From the NCBI GenBank assembly GCA_003280605.1, contig QCEM01000024.1, forward strand, positions 1 through 36,762: a DNA stretch of 36,762 bases, in the 5' to 3' direction. This DNA is from SAR116 cluster bacterium AG-355-O21. GTDB taxonomy: Bacteria > Pseudomonadota > Alphaproteobacteria > Thalassobaculales > Thalassobaculaceae. A program made the position numbers and the translations under genes. This document shows positions 1-6,898 of this stretch, one piece after another (position 1 is the first letter of the stretch; each line of letters begins with the position of its first letter). The notes under the pieces were generated by a model. It worked only from the letters and a program-made list of their open reading frames with translations, ran no database searches and was not told where the DNA came from.

Positions 1-20
1 ATGCCGCTGGCACCGCTGTT

Positions 21-917
21 TTATTTCATCCCGGTTAGGGTAATGCCTTCGATAAACCGGCGCTGAGCCAGCAAGAAAGCAATGATCAAAGGTGTCACGA
101 TGATCGTTGCTGTGGCCATCATCGGACCATAGCTTGAGCCATCCGCATCACCTTTGAATTCACGCAGGCCAAGCGGCGGTGTATACAGGTCACGGTCGCC
201 TGTAATCACCACGCGCGGCCAAAAATAATCATTCCAATGGGCGACCACAGAGAAAATCGCAAAAGCCAACAACGCCGGGATGGCCGTTGGCAACATCACC
301 TTCCAAATGATCGAAAATTCCGACATGCCGTCCATCCGGGCGGCGTCGATTAAATCATCAGGCACTGTTTTAAAGAATTGCCGCATTAAAAAGATCCCAA
401 AAACAGAGATGGTCCAGGGGATCACGAGGCTGGCATAGGTGTTGGTTAAGCCAAGTTTCGCCAGCATTATGTAAAGTGGCAAGGCAATCGCATGAACCGG
501 AATCAGCAGGCAAAACAGCACCATCCCAAAGACCGCTTCGCGCCCCCAAAAGCGTAATTTCGACAACGCATAGGCACAGGGCAAAGCGACCAGAACTTGG
601 ATCAAAAAGATCGACAAGGTGACGATTACGCCATTGATCAGATAGCGCACCAAAGGGGCCTTTTTAAAGGCTTGGGTGTAATTGAAAATAATTGGTGTTT
701 CGACACAGTCAGCGCGCGGATTACCAAGCTTTACGCAGTATTCATTCACCATCGGCTGTTGTGCGCCGAAAAAGCCACCGGTATTGGTTTCAATTTCCAT
801 CGGCGATTTAAACGAATAACTCAACATGACATAAAACGGCAGAATGACGATTAACGCCCCCAAAATAAGCACCGCATGTTTCAGCGCTTCGCTAAAAGGT
901 GAGCTTTGACCAATCAT
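21..917 (-). CDS. Carbohydrate-type ABC transporter permease (MalG/UgpE class)
   Basis: Inner-membrane permease subunit of a binding-protein-dependent importer, 298 residues, about six hydrophobic segments. The cytoplasmic EAA loop that docks on the ATPase is seen around DAARMDGMSEFSIIWKVMLP, and the C-terminus (RRFIEGITLTGMK) is typical of the MalG/UgpE class. A large periplasmic insertion after the first membrane segment contains two Cys (NEYCVKL, ADCVET). It is the last of three overlapping minus-strand genes: its ATG at 915-917 overlaps the TGA of the upstream permease (ATGA). No substrate-binding protein lies inside the window; it may lie beyond the left edge. Substrate cannot be read from the sequence; sugars, polyols or glycerol-3-phosphate are all possible for this family. 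Confidence 0.9.
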   Translation of the reverse strand: MIGQSSPFSEALKHAVLILGALIVILPFYVMLSYSFKSPMEIETNTGGFFGAQQPMVNEYCVKLGNPRADCVETPIIFNYTQAFKKAPLVRYLINGVIVTLSIFLIQVLVALPCAYALSKLRFWGREAVFGMVLFCLLIPVHAIALPLYIMLAKLGLTNTYASLVIPWTISVFGIFLMRQFFKTVPDDLIDAARMDGMSEFSIIWKVMLPTAIPALLAFAIFSVVAHWNDYFWPRVVITGDRDLYTPPLGLREFKGDADGSSYGPMMATATIIVTPLIIAFLLAQRRFIEGITLTGMK

Positions 918-1879
918 GAGTAATGCACCTTGCGCTCGACAAAATAGCGCTGCAACAATGTTAGGATAAGGACGAAGGCAAGGAAGACGACCGTGATCGC
1001 CGATCCCATGCCCATCAAATTGTGCTGGATGGCTTTTTCATAAATCGCAAACATCATTACGAAGGTACTTTTCGACGGCCCCCCTTGGGTGATCGCTTCG
1101 ACTGTATCGAAGACTTGAAAAGACCGAATTGTCGTAATTGTGACAACAAAAACCGTGGTCGGGCCAAGCATTGGCCACGTCACCAGCCGAAAACGGTCCC
1201 ATGCTTTGGTTGCCCCATCCATGGATGCTGCATGGTATAACTCCCGTGGCACCGACGTCAGTCCCGCCAAATAAAGCACCATGTTAAATCCAAAAGCTTG
1301 CCAAATGCCGATAAAAGAGACGGTCCAAAGCGTGTAGGTTTTATCGCCAAACCAAAGCGGGAAATTGCGAATACAGCCGCGCTCATACCAGCTTGGTTGC
1401 TCATCGGACCAGGGGATCCACTGCCAGCTAAAAAAGCCTTCAACCCAAGTACCGCAACCATCTGTGAGGGTTTTATTGACGATCCCCAGAGTTGGATGAA
1501 GGGCAAATTCCCAGACAATCGCCATCGCCAACAACGCCGCCATGACAGGCAGAAAGTAAATTGTTTTGTAGATATTGCCGAAACGATTAACTGAGTTAAT
1601 CAGCATTGCCGCCCCCAGGCCCAGAGCGATCGAAACCGGCACCACAACAATCACATAGATGAAGGTCGCCCAGAGCATTTTTTTATAGGTTGAACGGCCA
1701 ATCATATGCGCATAGTTCTTGGTCCCCACCCAATCAAAGCCCGGATTACCCAGGGAATAATCGGTAAACGAAAGTCCCGCAGCGATAAACACCGGCGCAA
1801 TCAAAATCAGCACCATCAATAAAATCGCGGGGGCGACAAACCAATAGCCGGCATTTTGACCATGTGCGGCCATCGTCAC
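914..1879 (-). CDS. Carbohydrate-type ABC transporter permease (MalF/UgpA class)
   Basis: Inner-membrane permease partner of the MalG-like subunit, 321 residues. Hydrophobic segments begin near residue 12 (FVAPAILLMVLILIAPVF). The EAA loop is seen as YHAASMDGATKAWDRFRLVTWP near residues 216-237. Between the third and fourth membrane segments there is a long Trp-rich extracytoplasmic stretch (about residues 135-175, with two Cys) that is larger than in many family members and might contact the binding protein. It overlaps the ATPase gene upstream and the second permease downstream by 4 bases each, so the three are translationally coupled. Substrate unknown. Confidence 0.9.
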   Translation of the reverse strand: MTMAAHGQNAGYWFVAPAILLMVLILIAPVFIAAGLSFTDYSLGNPGFDWVGTKNYAHMIGRSTYKKMLWATFIYVIVVVPVSIALGLGAAMLINSVNRFGNIYKTIYFLPVMAALLAMAIVWEFALHPTLGIVNKTLTDGCGTWVEGFFSWQWIPWSDEQPSWYERGCIRNFPLWFGDKTYTLWTVSFIGIWQAFGFNMVLYLAGLTSVPRELYHAASMDGATKAWDRFRLVTWPMLGPTTVFVVTITTIRSFQVFDTVEAITQGGPSKSTFVMMFAIYEKAIQHNLMGMGSAITVVFLAFVLILTLLQRYFVERKVHYS

Positions 1880-3021
1880 TGCCCCTCGGCAAATGCCAGA
1901 CGGCGCAAATCTTGACCAAAGGCCATTGCAGCGCCTTCTTCTGCCTGCACAAACACATCATCACCGATGGAAATCTCTGACACCATGGATGGCGCAGCGC
2001 GGACCACAACGCGATCACTGCTGCCATTGATAGTTCCATGAAGGAAAAAGTCAGACCCGAGGTTTTCTTTGTAAACAATACGCAACGGCCAGGATTCGCC
2101 CTCGACCGCGCATGTTGAGATCTGTAAATGCTCAGGGCGCAAGCCAACCGACAAACCAGCGGTATTTTTCAGAACTGACAAGCGCCGTCGGAAGGGTACG
2201 CCGGCACTCATGACCCGCCCAGCACTATCGACTTCGGCGGAAAAGAGGTTGATCTTCGGGCTGCCAACAAATTCTGCCACACGCCGATCTAGCGGATTGC
2301 CATAAACCTCTGCTGGCGGTCCAAGTTGTAAGATGTGACCATCCATCATCACAGCCATGCGATCTGACATGGTTAGGGCTTCGGCTTGATCATGGGTGAC
2401 ATAGACAAAAGTTGTTTTCAGCTTTTGATGTAACTCAGCCAATTCAGCCCGCATGTGAACCCGCAGTGCAGCGTCAAGGTTCGACAGGGGTTCATCCATT
2501 AAAAAAGCGACGGGTTGGCGCACCATGGCCCGGCCCAGGGCCGCCCGCTGGCGCTGTCCACCCGATAATTGACCTGGCTTGCGATCTAATAGATGATTTA
2601 TTTTTAATGTAGCTGCAGTGTCATCAACCAAAGAATTGATAAGCGCCATAGCGCTACTGTGCCCTGATGCCAATCGACCCAGAAGCGGCAACCGCTGCCA
2701 CAATGTCAAATCACGCAATAACAACGGCGTCGCCATATTTTGGCGTACTGTCAAATGCGGATAAAGCGCATATGACTGAAAAACCATCGCTAAGTCACGG
2801 TTACTTGCGCGAACTGTGTTCATCAGGCTATCGCCAATTAACACATTGCCGCTTGTTTGCATTTCTAAACCGGCAATAATTCTGAGTAAGGTGGATTTAC
2901 CGCACCCAGATGGCCCGACTAAAGTCAGAAATTCACCATCATCAATATCAAGGTTGACCGCCTTTAATACCTGCGTCTCTCCGAACTGTTTAGAAATCTG
3001 CTGTAACTGGATTTTTGACAC
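1876..3021 (-). CDS. ABC transporter ATP-binding protein (MalK/UgpC class)
   Basis: ATPase that powers the importer, 381 residues. Walker A is GPSGCGKST (about residues 37-45), the signature is LSGGQRQRAALGRAM, Walker B is VAFLMDEPLSNLDA and the switch His is in YVTHDQAEA. The C-terminal third is the OB-fold regulatory domain of the MalK/UgpC class (GLRPEHL). Compared with E. coli MalK, about 25-30 extra residues sit between the Q-loop and the signature (TLWQRLPLLGRLASG and following), a variant I associate with a subgroup of alphaproteobacterial UgpC-like proteins. The start is GTG at 3019-3021, with GGAG seven bases upstream. It is the first gene of the operon. Confidence 0.93.
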   Translation of the reverse strand: MSKIQLQQISKQFGETQVLKAVNLDIDDGEFLTLVGPSGCGKSTLLRIIAGLEMQTSGNVLIGDSLMNTVRASNRDLAMVFQSYALYPHLTVRQNMATPLLLRDLTLWQRLPLLGRLASGHSSAMALINSLVDDTAATLKINHLLDRKPGQLSGGQRQRAALGRAMVRQPVAFLMDEPLSNLDAALRVHMRAELAELHQKLKTTFVYVTHDQAEALTMSDRMAVMMDGHILQLGPPAEVYGNPLDRRVAEFVGSPKINLFSAEVDSAGRVMSAGVPFRRRLSVLKNTAGLSVGLRPEHLQISTCAVEGESWPLRIVYKENLGSDFFLHGTINGSSDRVVVRAAPSMVSEISIGDDVFVQAEEGAAMAFGQDLRRLAFAEGQ

Positions 3022-3414
3022 ATCACTGCTCCGACTACGGGCGGAGGTTTATCGTGGCTAAAATGCAAATTAATGTGATTTTGGTTACAATTGCGTTACA
3101 CAAGCGGCATTTTCACGCCGCGGCCACACTATTGACCGCCCTTTGTATTTGTCTTGAGGCGTGCGGTCGTTGCCTGTAACCCCGACGAGGTCTCTGAAAC
3201 GGCTAATAACAAAAAATTCATCGTGTCGACCGATGAGACGAGGCTGTGCTGCTCTGTCCACTACGACAGTGACATGAATGCACGAGATAGGCAGATACCA
3301 ACGACACCTATGGACTGCGAGATCATTTCTGTACAGTGTGTCTCGTAGATATGCGATTAGGAAATGCTGTTCCTGGAACCCGTTTGCGTTCCTGAATGCT
3401 GTGCCGCAGAACCA
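3022..3414. other. Intergenic region upstream of the ABC importer
   Basis: A 393-base gap between the importer operon and the end of the glycosyltransferase-kinase gene. No coding region could be supported; a 64-codon plus-strand reading frame at 3154-3348 has no recognisable protein features. It holds a candidate regulator site at 3073-3100 and, near 3363-3402, a pair of imperfect direct repeats (AATGCTGT and GTTCCTG, each twice) with a small GGAAC/GTTCC hairpin at 3375-3392. No clear terminator for the upstream operon was found. Confidence 0.5.
3073..3100 (-). promoter_or_regulatory. Candidate CRP/FNR-type or PhoB-type operator
   Basis: About 52-80 bases upstream of the importer ATPase start. 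On the plus strand TGTGA (3074-3078), six bases, TTACA (3085-3089) is one base from the CRP consensus dyad TGTGA-N6-TCACA and has A/T-rich flanks. Read on the minus strand, the same bases give TGTAAC, TGTAAC, TCACAT at exact 11-base spacing, the periodicity of Pho boxes. The two readings cannot be separated by eye. A CRP-type site fits a sugar importer; a PhoB site would fit a phosphorus-scavenging role. Confidence 0.35.
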
Positions 3415-4812
3415 CTAAAGAAAATATTTCATACCGATATAGGCGTAGATGCCTGCGCATAGACCGATGGTTAACATGACGGCTGCGCTGCCATAATCTT
3501 TTGCACGTCTTGAGAGCCCATGTTTTGAAAAAGAAATCCGGTCAATTGCCGCCTCGACGCTTGAATTTAGTAATTCAACAATCAACACAAGGATAACAGA
3601 GCCAACCATGAGGATTGTTTCAATATCTGTCGCGGGCATCCAGAATGCCAAAGGAATCATAAGACATGCGAGCAATAATTCCTGTCGAAAAGCGCTTTCC
3701 TCACGGACCGCAAACATCAGGCCTGACCAAGAATTCCGTGCCGCCATCACTGCGCGAGTTACCCCTTGATTGTCTTTATAAGGATTATCTGAAACATTAT
3801 ATTCGGCCTTATCCTGACGGGCCGCCACAAGATGCTCGGCAAAGATCGATGAAGCATTTTGCCAGGAAAAAGTTTCCGCATGTTGCCGGGGTTTTGTTCG
3901 CGGAATCATTAAGGCGCGTTGACACGCGCGGCCGAGGTCTTCATCCAAAACACCTCCCTCAGAATTGCCAATGACGTCAATAGGGCCTGTCACTGGATAA
4001 GCTGCGACGGGTAACCCGCATGCCATTGCTTCCAACAACACCAACCCAAAGGTATCTGTACGACTTGGAAATACAAAAACATCTGCCTTGTTATACAATT
4101 CCGGGAGGTCTGACATTTTCTTAGGCCCAAAAAAGCGCACATTGGAATATTGCGCCTTTAATTGCTTGAGCGCCGGACCGCCACCGACGACCCATTTCTC
4201 TCCATCGAGATCAAGATTAAGAAATGCTTCAAGATTTTTCTCAATAGCTACGCGCCCAACGTTAATATAAATCGGAATAGCGTCCTCTTTTGGAGGGGGG
4301 GGCTTAGGTGAAAAGAGTTCTAAATCAACTCCACGTGGCCATAATACGGGGTGGCCAACGTTCCAATTTTCCAAATCTGTCACTACCGAGTTTGTTGGTG
4401 CCATTACGGCTGCCGCTGGCGCGTGAAACCAACGCAAAAATGCATAGGTCCAGGCGAGTGGCACCCGTAACCGCGAATGAACATATTCGGGAAACCGGGT
4501 GTGATATGCGGTTGTAAAGGCTAAATTACTTCGTTGGGCAAAAGCGCGTGCAGCTAAACCCAACGGCCCTTCGGTTGCAATATGCAGATGGTCAGGTCCG
4601 AAAGCCCGTATCGCCTTACTGACCTTGCCGCCTGGGAAAAGTGCTAAACGAATTTCAGGGTATGTGGGACAAGGGATTGTCTTGAAGCCGTTTGGAGTAA
4701 TAAGCTCGATCTCATGGCCCATCTCCTGAAGGGTATCCCTGGTTTTTGTAAGTGTTGTTACAACACCATTGACTTGCGGGTGCCATGCGTCAGTAACAAT
4801 CAGGACTTTCAA
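3415..4812 (-). CDS. Agt-like glycosyltransferase fused to a diacylglycerol kinase (DgkA) domain
   Basis: Residues 1-330 form a GT-B family 4 glycosyltransferase: N-terminal glycine-rich loop (HPQVNGVV), donor-site region VFPSRTDTFGLVLLEAMACG, with Asp253 in place of the first Glu of the usual E-x7-E motif and Glu261 as the second. Residues about 344-465 are a full prokaryotic diacylglycerol kinase: EESAFRQE (370-378), VELLNSSVEAAIDR (412-425) and RRAKDYGSAAV (435-445) align with E. coli DgkA residues E28, E34, E69, N72, E76, K94 and D95, and three membrane segments are present. The start is TTG at 4810-4812, preceded by AGGAAAGG, and overlaps the plcP stop codon. Known relatives (Agt) glucosylate DAG during phosphate starvation. 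The inferred role is membrane-anchored DAG glycosylation coupled with DAG phosphorylation to phosphatidic acid. Confidence 0.88.
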   Translation of the reverse strand: MKVLIVTDAWHPQVNGVVTTLTKTRDTLQEMGHEIELITPNGFKTIPCPTYPEIRLALFPGGKVSKAIRAFGPDHLHIATEGPLGLAARAFAQRSNLAFTTAYHTRFPEYVHSRLRVPLAWTYAFLRWFHAPAAAVMAPTNSVVTDLENWNVGHPVLWPRGVDLELFSPKPPPPKEDAIPIYINVGRVAIEKNLEAFLNLDLDGEKWVVGGGPALKQLKAQYSNVRFFGPKKMSDLPELYNKADVFVFPSRTDTFGLVLLEAMACGLPVAAYPVTGPIDVIGNSEGGVLDEDLGRACQRALMIPRTKPRQHAETFSWQNASSIFAEHLVAARQDKAEYNVSDNPYKDNQGVTRAVMAARNSWSGLMFAVREESAFRQELLLACLMIPLAFWMPATDIETILMVGSVILVLIVELLNSSVEAAIDRISFSKHGLSRRAKDYGSAAVMLTIGLCAGIYAYIGMKYFL

Positions 4813-5648
4813 GACGCCTTTCCTAAAATTGTTGGCGTTGTGGTCTCTATCATAATTGACCGATGGCGTAATTCATTGGTGCGGCTTCGAGATAGGTAAC
4901 CACTCCAATCCAGTATTTCCAGTTGTCCGTCCATGTGTTCAACAAGGGCAGATATTGATTCGACCCAATCCCCATCATTAAGATAAAGAACACCATTAAT
5001 CATTCGAATTTCTGGTTTGTGGATATGGCCGCAAACAACGCCTTCACAATTCCGCCGCCGTGCCTCTTTAACCATGGCGACTTCAAAGGCTGAAATAAAG
5101 GATACCGCGGATTTGACCTGTAGTTTGAGGTACTGCGATAATGACCAATAGGGCAAGTTGAAGGCGTGTCTGATTTTATTAAAAACGCGGTTAGCCACCA
5201 GCAGGGCGGTGTAGGCACTGTCCCCGACATAGGCAAGCCAGCGGGCGTGTTGCAAGATATTATCAAACAAGTCCCCATGGACTACCCATAGCTTGCGGCC
5301 GTCGACGGTTTCATGAATATCGTCGTGTTTGATCTCAATCTCGCCGAAATTGTAACCGATGTAGTTGCGAGCAACTTCATCGTGATTACCTGGGATGTAG
5401 ATAACTTTGGTACCTTGACGGGCCTTGCGAAGCACCTTTTGAACCACATCATTATGCTCTTGCGGCCAAAAGAAACGCTTTTTCATCTGCCAGCCATCAA
5501 TAATATCTCCAACAAGATAAAGCTTTTCACAGGACGTATGTTTGAGGAAATGCAAAAGCGCCTTGGTCTGGGCGCCAGGCGTACCCAAGTGCGTGTCAGA
5601 TATCCACACGGTACGAAACTGAAGGCTCGTATCGTTTGCACCAGACAA
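4809..5648 (-). CDS. plcP: PlcP-type phospholipase C (metallophosphoesterase)
   Basis: Calcineurin-like metallophosphoesterase of 279 residues. Metal-binding motifs in order are SDTHLG, GDIIDGW, GNHDE, VHGDLFD and CGHIHKPE. Overall wording (for example WPQEHNDVVQKVLRKAR and GDWVES) matches the PlcP clade known from Sinorhizobium and marine bacteria rather than lipid A enzyme LpxH, although both share the fold and automatic annotation often says UDP-2,3-diacylglucosamine diphosphatase. PlcP cuts phospholipids such as phosphatidylcholine into DAG and the phosphorylated head group. The start is TTG at 5646-5648 with GGAG seven to eight bases upstream; the ATG just upstream meets a stop after three codons. 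It overlaps the downstream glycosyltransferase-kinase by four bases, and a Pho box lies 73-102 bases upstream. Confidence 0.85.
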   Translation of the reverse strand: MSGANDTSLQFRTVWISDTHLGTPGAQTKALLHFLKHTSCEKLYLVGDIIDGWQMKKRFFWPQEHNDVVQKVLRKARQGTKVIYIPGNHDEVARNYIGYNFGEIEIKHDDIHETVDGRKLWVVHGDLFDNILQHARWLAYVGDSAYTALLVANRVFNKIRHAFNLPYWSLSQYLKLQVKSAVSFISAFEVAMVKEARRRNCEGVVCGHIHKPEIRMINGVLYLNDGDWVESISALVEHMDGQLEILDWSGYLSRSRTNELRHRSIMIETTTPTILGKAS

Positions 5649-5702
5649 TTTAACGCTCCATGATCTACTTTATATGGTAAGTATCATCTTCAAAGCACCC
5701 TC

Positions 5703-5731
5703 TATGTAGTAGCGTCAGAACATGAAGTAAA
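5703..5731 (-). promoter_or_regulatory. Probable plcP promoter
   Basis: Minus-strand TTTACT (5731-5726), a 17-base spacer and TACATA (5708-5703) form a sigma-70-like promoter ending about 55 bases before the plcP start. The weak -35 element overlaps the third Pho repeat, the arrangement expected of PhoB-activated promoters. Confidence 0.5.
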
Positions 5732-5750
5732 TATGTCTTTTGTATGACAG
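5722..5750 (-). promoter_or_regulatory. Pho box: three 11-base repeats upstream of plcP
   Basis: Read on the minus strand, CTGTCAT (5750-5744), AAGACAT (5739-5733) and ACTTCAT (5728-5722) recur at exact 11-base intervals with A/T-rich four-base spacers. The first unit is identical to the E. coli PhoB half-site CTGTCAT; the second and third keep four of seven bases, including CAT. The position directly upstream of a -35/-10 pair and of a phosphate-starvation phospholipase makes PhoB control the natural reading. Confidence 0.7.
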
Positions 5751-6063
5751 TTTTAATTATCCAGTCAGCTGCGGAGATGCGCAATACAGATGATACTGTT
5801 GCCATATCGACAAAAAAATTAATTCGCTTTCCGTAAAAAATATTCGTTTCGGTAGGGGAACTTTTTGATGCTGGGTTTGAAAATGCGAGTTTAAGTAGTA
5901 CACCCGGCAGGAGATACCTCACGGATACATTCCGGGGGAAAGAGCCGCAATGAATTCTTCAAAGTCCACCATACCTACTTAAACCGACTAACTTATTGGG
6001 CAGTCCAACAAGAGAAAAACGCGGCAAGCCGATGGCAATATGCACCTGCAAATGAATGTTAAG

Positions 6064-6075
6064 GGTATCAATACC
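6064..6075. repeat. Short palindromic element GGTATCAATACC
   Basis: GGTAT and ATACC are perfect inverted arms around a two-base centre, in the non-coding stretch between plcP and the HIT gene. It might be an operator or a small hairpin; nothing else supports a role. Confidence 0.25.
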
Positions 6076-6136
6076 TAAGAAGGCGACTGTTTTTACCCGT
6101 GCAACCACAGCAGTGATCCTTGCGCCAGCGACTCCT

Positions 6137-6146
6137 CATAGCTATG
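6137..6146. repeat. Short palindrome CATAGCTATG
   Basis: A perfect 10-base palindrome, flanked by CCT on the left and GAGG on the right so that the symmetry continues with one bulged base. It lies just downstream of the HIT gene in the direction of his-operon transcription. There is no T-run, so it is not an evident terminator. Confidence 0.25.
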
Positions 6147-6188
6147 GAGGTTTAGGATGATTAAAAGCAGATCGGCCGGCTGTCGGCG

Positions 6189-6563
6189 CTAGCTGTCTTG
6201 GCGCCGCAGCATTGGGCCTGTCGACCCGCCACCGACAATGTGAAAGTGCAAATGGGGCACTTCTTGGTGGCCGTTTTCGCCGGTATTGCAAATGATCCGG
6301 TAGCCGTCATCGGCCACCCCCGTGGCGCGTGCGACCTTTCCCAAAGCTCGCACAAAAGCGACAATCTCGGCGTCACTGGCGGTTTCTGCAAAGCTTGTTA
6401 AATCAGCATAGGCGGCTTTTGGAATGACCAGCGCGTGAACAGGCCGCTGCGGGCTGATGTCGTGGAATGATAAAACATGCTCATCTTCCAGCACGGTATT
6501 ATTGGGGATTTCATTGCGCAGGATGCGGGCAAAAATATTGTTGTCGTCATAGGTCGCGGCCAT
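6189..6563 (-). CDS. HIT-family nucleotide-binding hydrolase (HinT-like)
   Basis: Small histidine-triad protein of 124 residues. The family signature HLHFHIVGG (H-x-H-x-H) lies near residue 103 and the N-terminal IFARILRNEIP stretch is typical of HinT/PKCI-like members, which hydrolyse purine nucleoside phosphoramidates. The ATG at 6561-6563 is preceded by AAGGAG. It is the last gene of the histidine operon, 14 bases after hisE. The same tail gene is known from the Azospirillum his operon. A direct role in histidine synthesis is not established. Confidence 0.9.
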   Translation of the reverse strand: MAATYDDNNIFARILRNEIPNNTVLEDEHVLSFHDISPQRPVHALVIPKAAYADLTSFAETASDAEIVAFVRALGKVARATGVADDGYRIICNTGENGHQEVPHLHFHIVGGGSTGPMLRRQDS

Positions 6564-6577
6564 CGCCCTAAAGCTCC

Positions 6578-6898
6578 TTATGTTGAACGGCTATTTTTCT
6601 CGGTAATTCCAGAAACCCCCTGGCGGCCTTCCAAGGCTTGCCAAACCGCTGCCGGCGGCAGGCCGGCGGCTGCCCATAAAACCAATAAATGGTACAACAG
6701 GTCAGCACTTTCAGCGGCCAAATCCTCGGGCCTCTCGGCCATCGCGGCGATCACTGTTTCAACAGCCTCCTCGCCCAATTTCTGCGCTGCTTTGGCGGTT
6801 CCGGCGGCCAGCAATTGAGCGGTATAGGAGCTTTCCGGATCGCTATCTTTGCGCGCCGCAATGGTTGCGGCCAGGCGGTCAAGAACATGATCGGTCAT
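6578..6898 (-). CDS. hisE: Phosphoribosyl-ATP pyrophosphatase
   Basis: Second enzyme of histidine biosynthesis: it removes pyrophosphate from phosphoribosyl-ATP. At 106 residues it is a stand-alone HisE, not fused to HisI. Family motifs are present: [13 protein letters not shown] (Glu-rich metal-binding helix) and [14 protein letters not shown]. Its ATG overlaps the last four bases of hisF, so the genes are translationally coupled. HisI, HisG, HisD and HisC are not in this window. Confidence 0.95.
   Translation of the reverse strand: MTDHVLDRLAATIAARKDSDPESSYTAQLLAAGTAKAAQKLGEEAVETVIAAMAERPEDLAAESADLLYHLLVLWAAAGLPPAAVWQALEGRQGVSGITEKNSRST

Larger units (their letters stand above)
5649..6188. 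other. Intergenic region upstream of plcP
   Basis: A 540-base gap between plcP and the HIT gene, both on the minus strand. It contains the plcP Pho box and promoter (5703-5750), a 12-base palindromic element GGTATCAATACC at 6064-6075 and a 10-base palindrome CATAGCTATG at 6137-6146. An 85-codon minus-strand frame at 5665-5922 spans the Pho box and shows no protein family features, so it is not called as a gene. No convincing terminator for the his operon was seen. Confidence 0.5.

Noticed and set aside
3154-3348. 64-codon plus-strand frame in the importer intergenic region
   Set aside because: Composition and wording look random and no conserved motif is seen.
4809-5648. LpxH (lipid A UDP-diacylglucosamine hydrolase) for the metallophosphoesterase
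   Set aside because: Motif wording, the adjacent DAG glycosyltransferase/kinase and the Pho box all favour PlcP; the fold is shared, so this is not absolute.
5665-5922. 85-codon minus-strand frame upstream of plcP
   Set aside because: It covers the Pho box and promoter, has no ribosome site that I could support and no family features.
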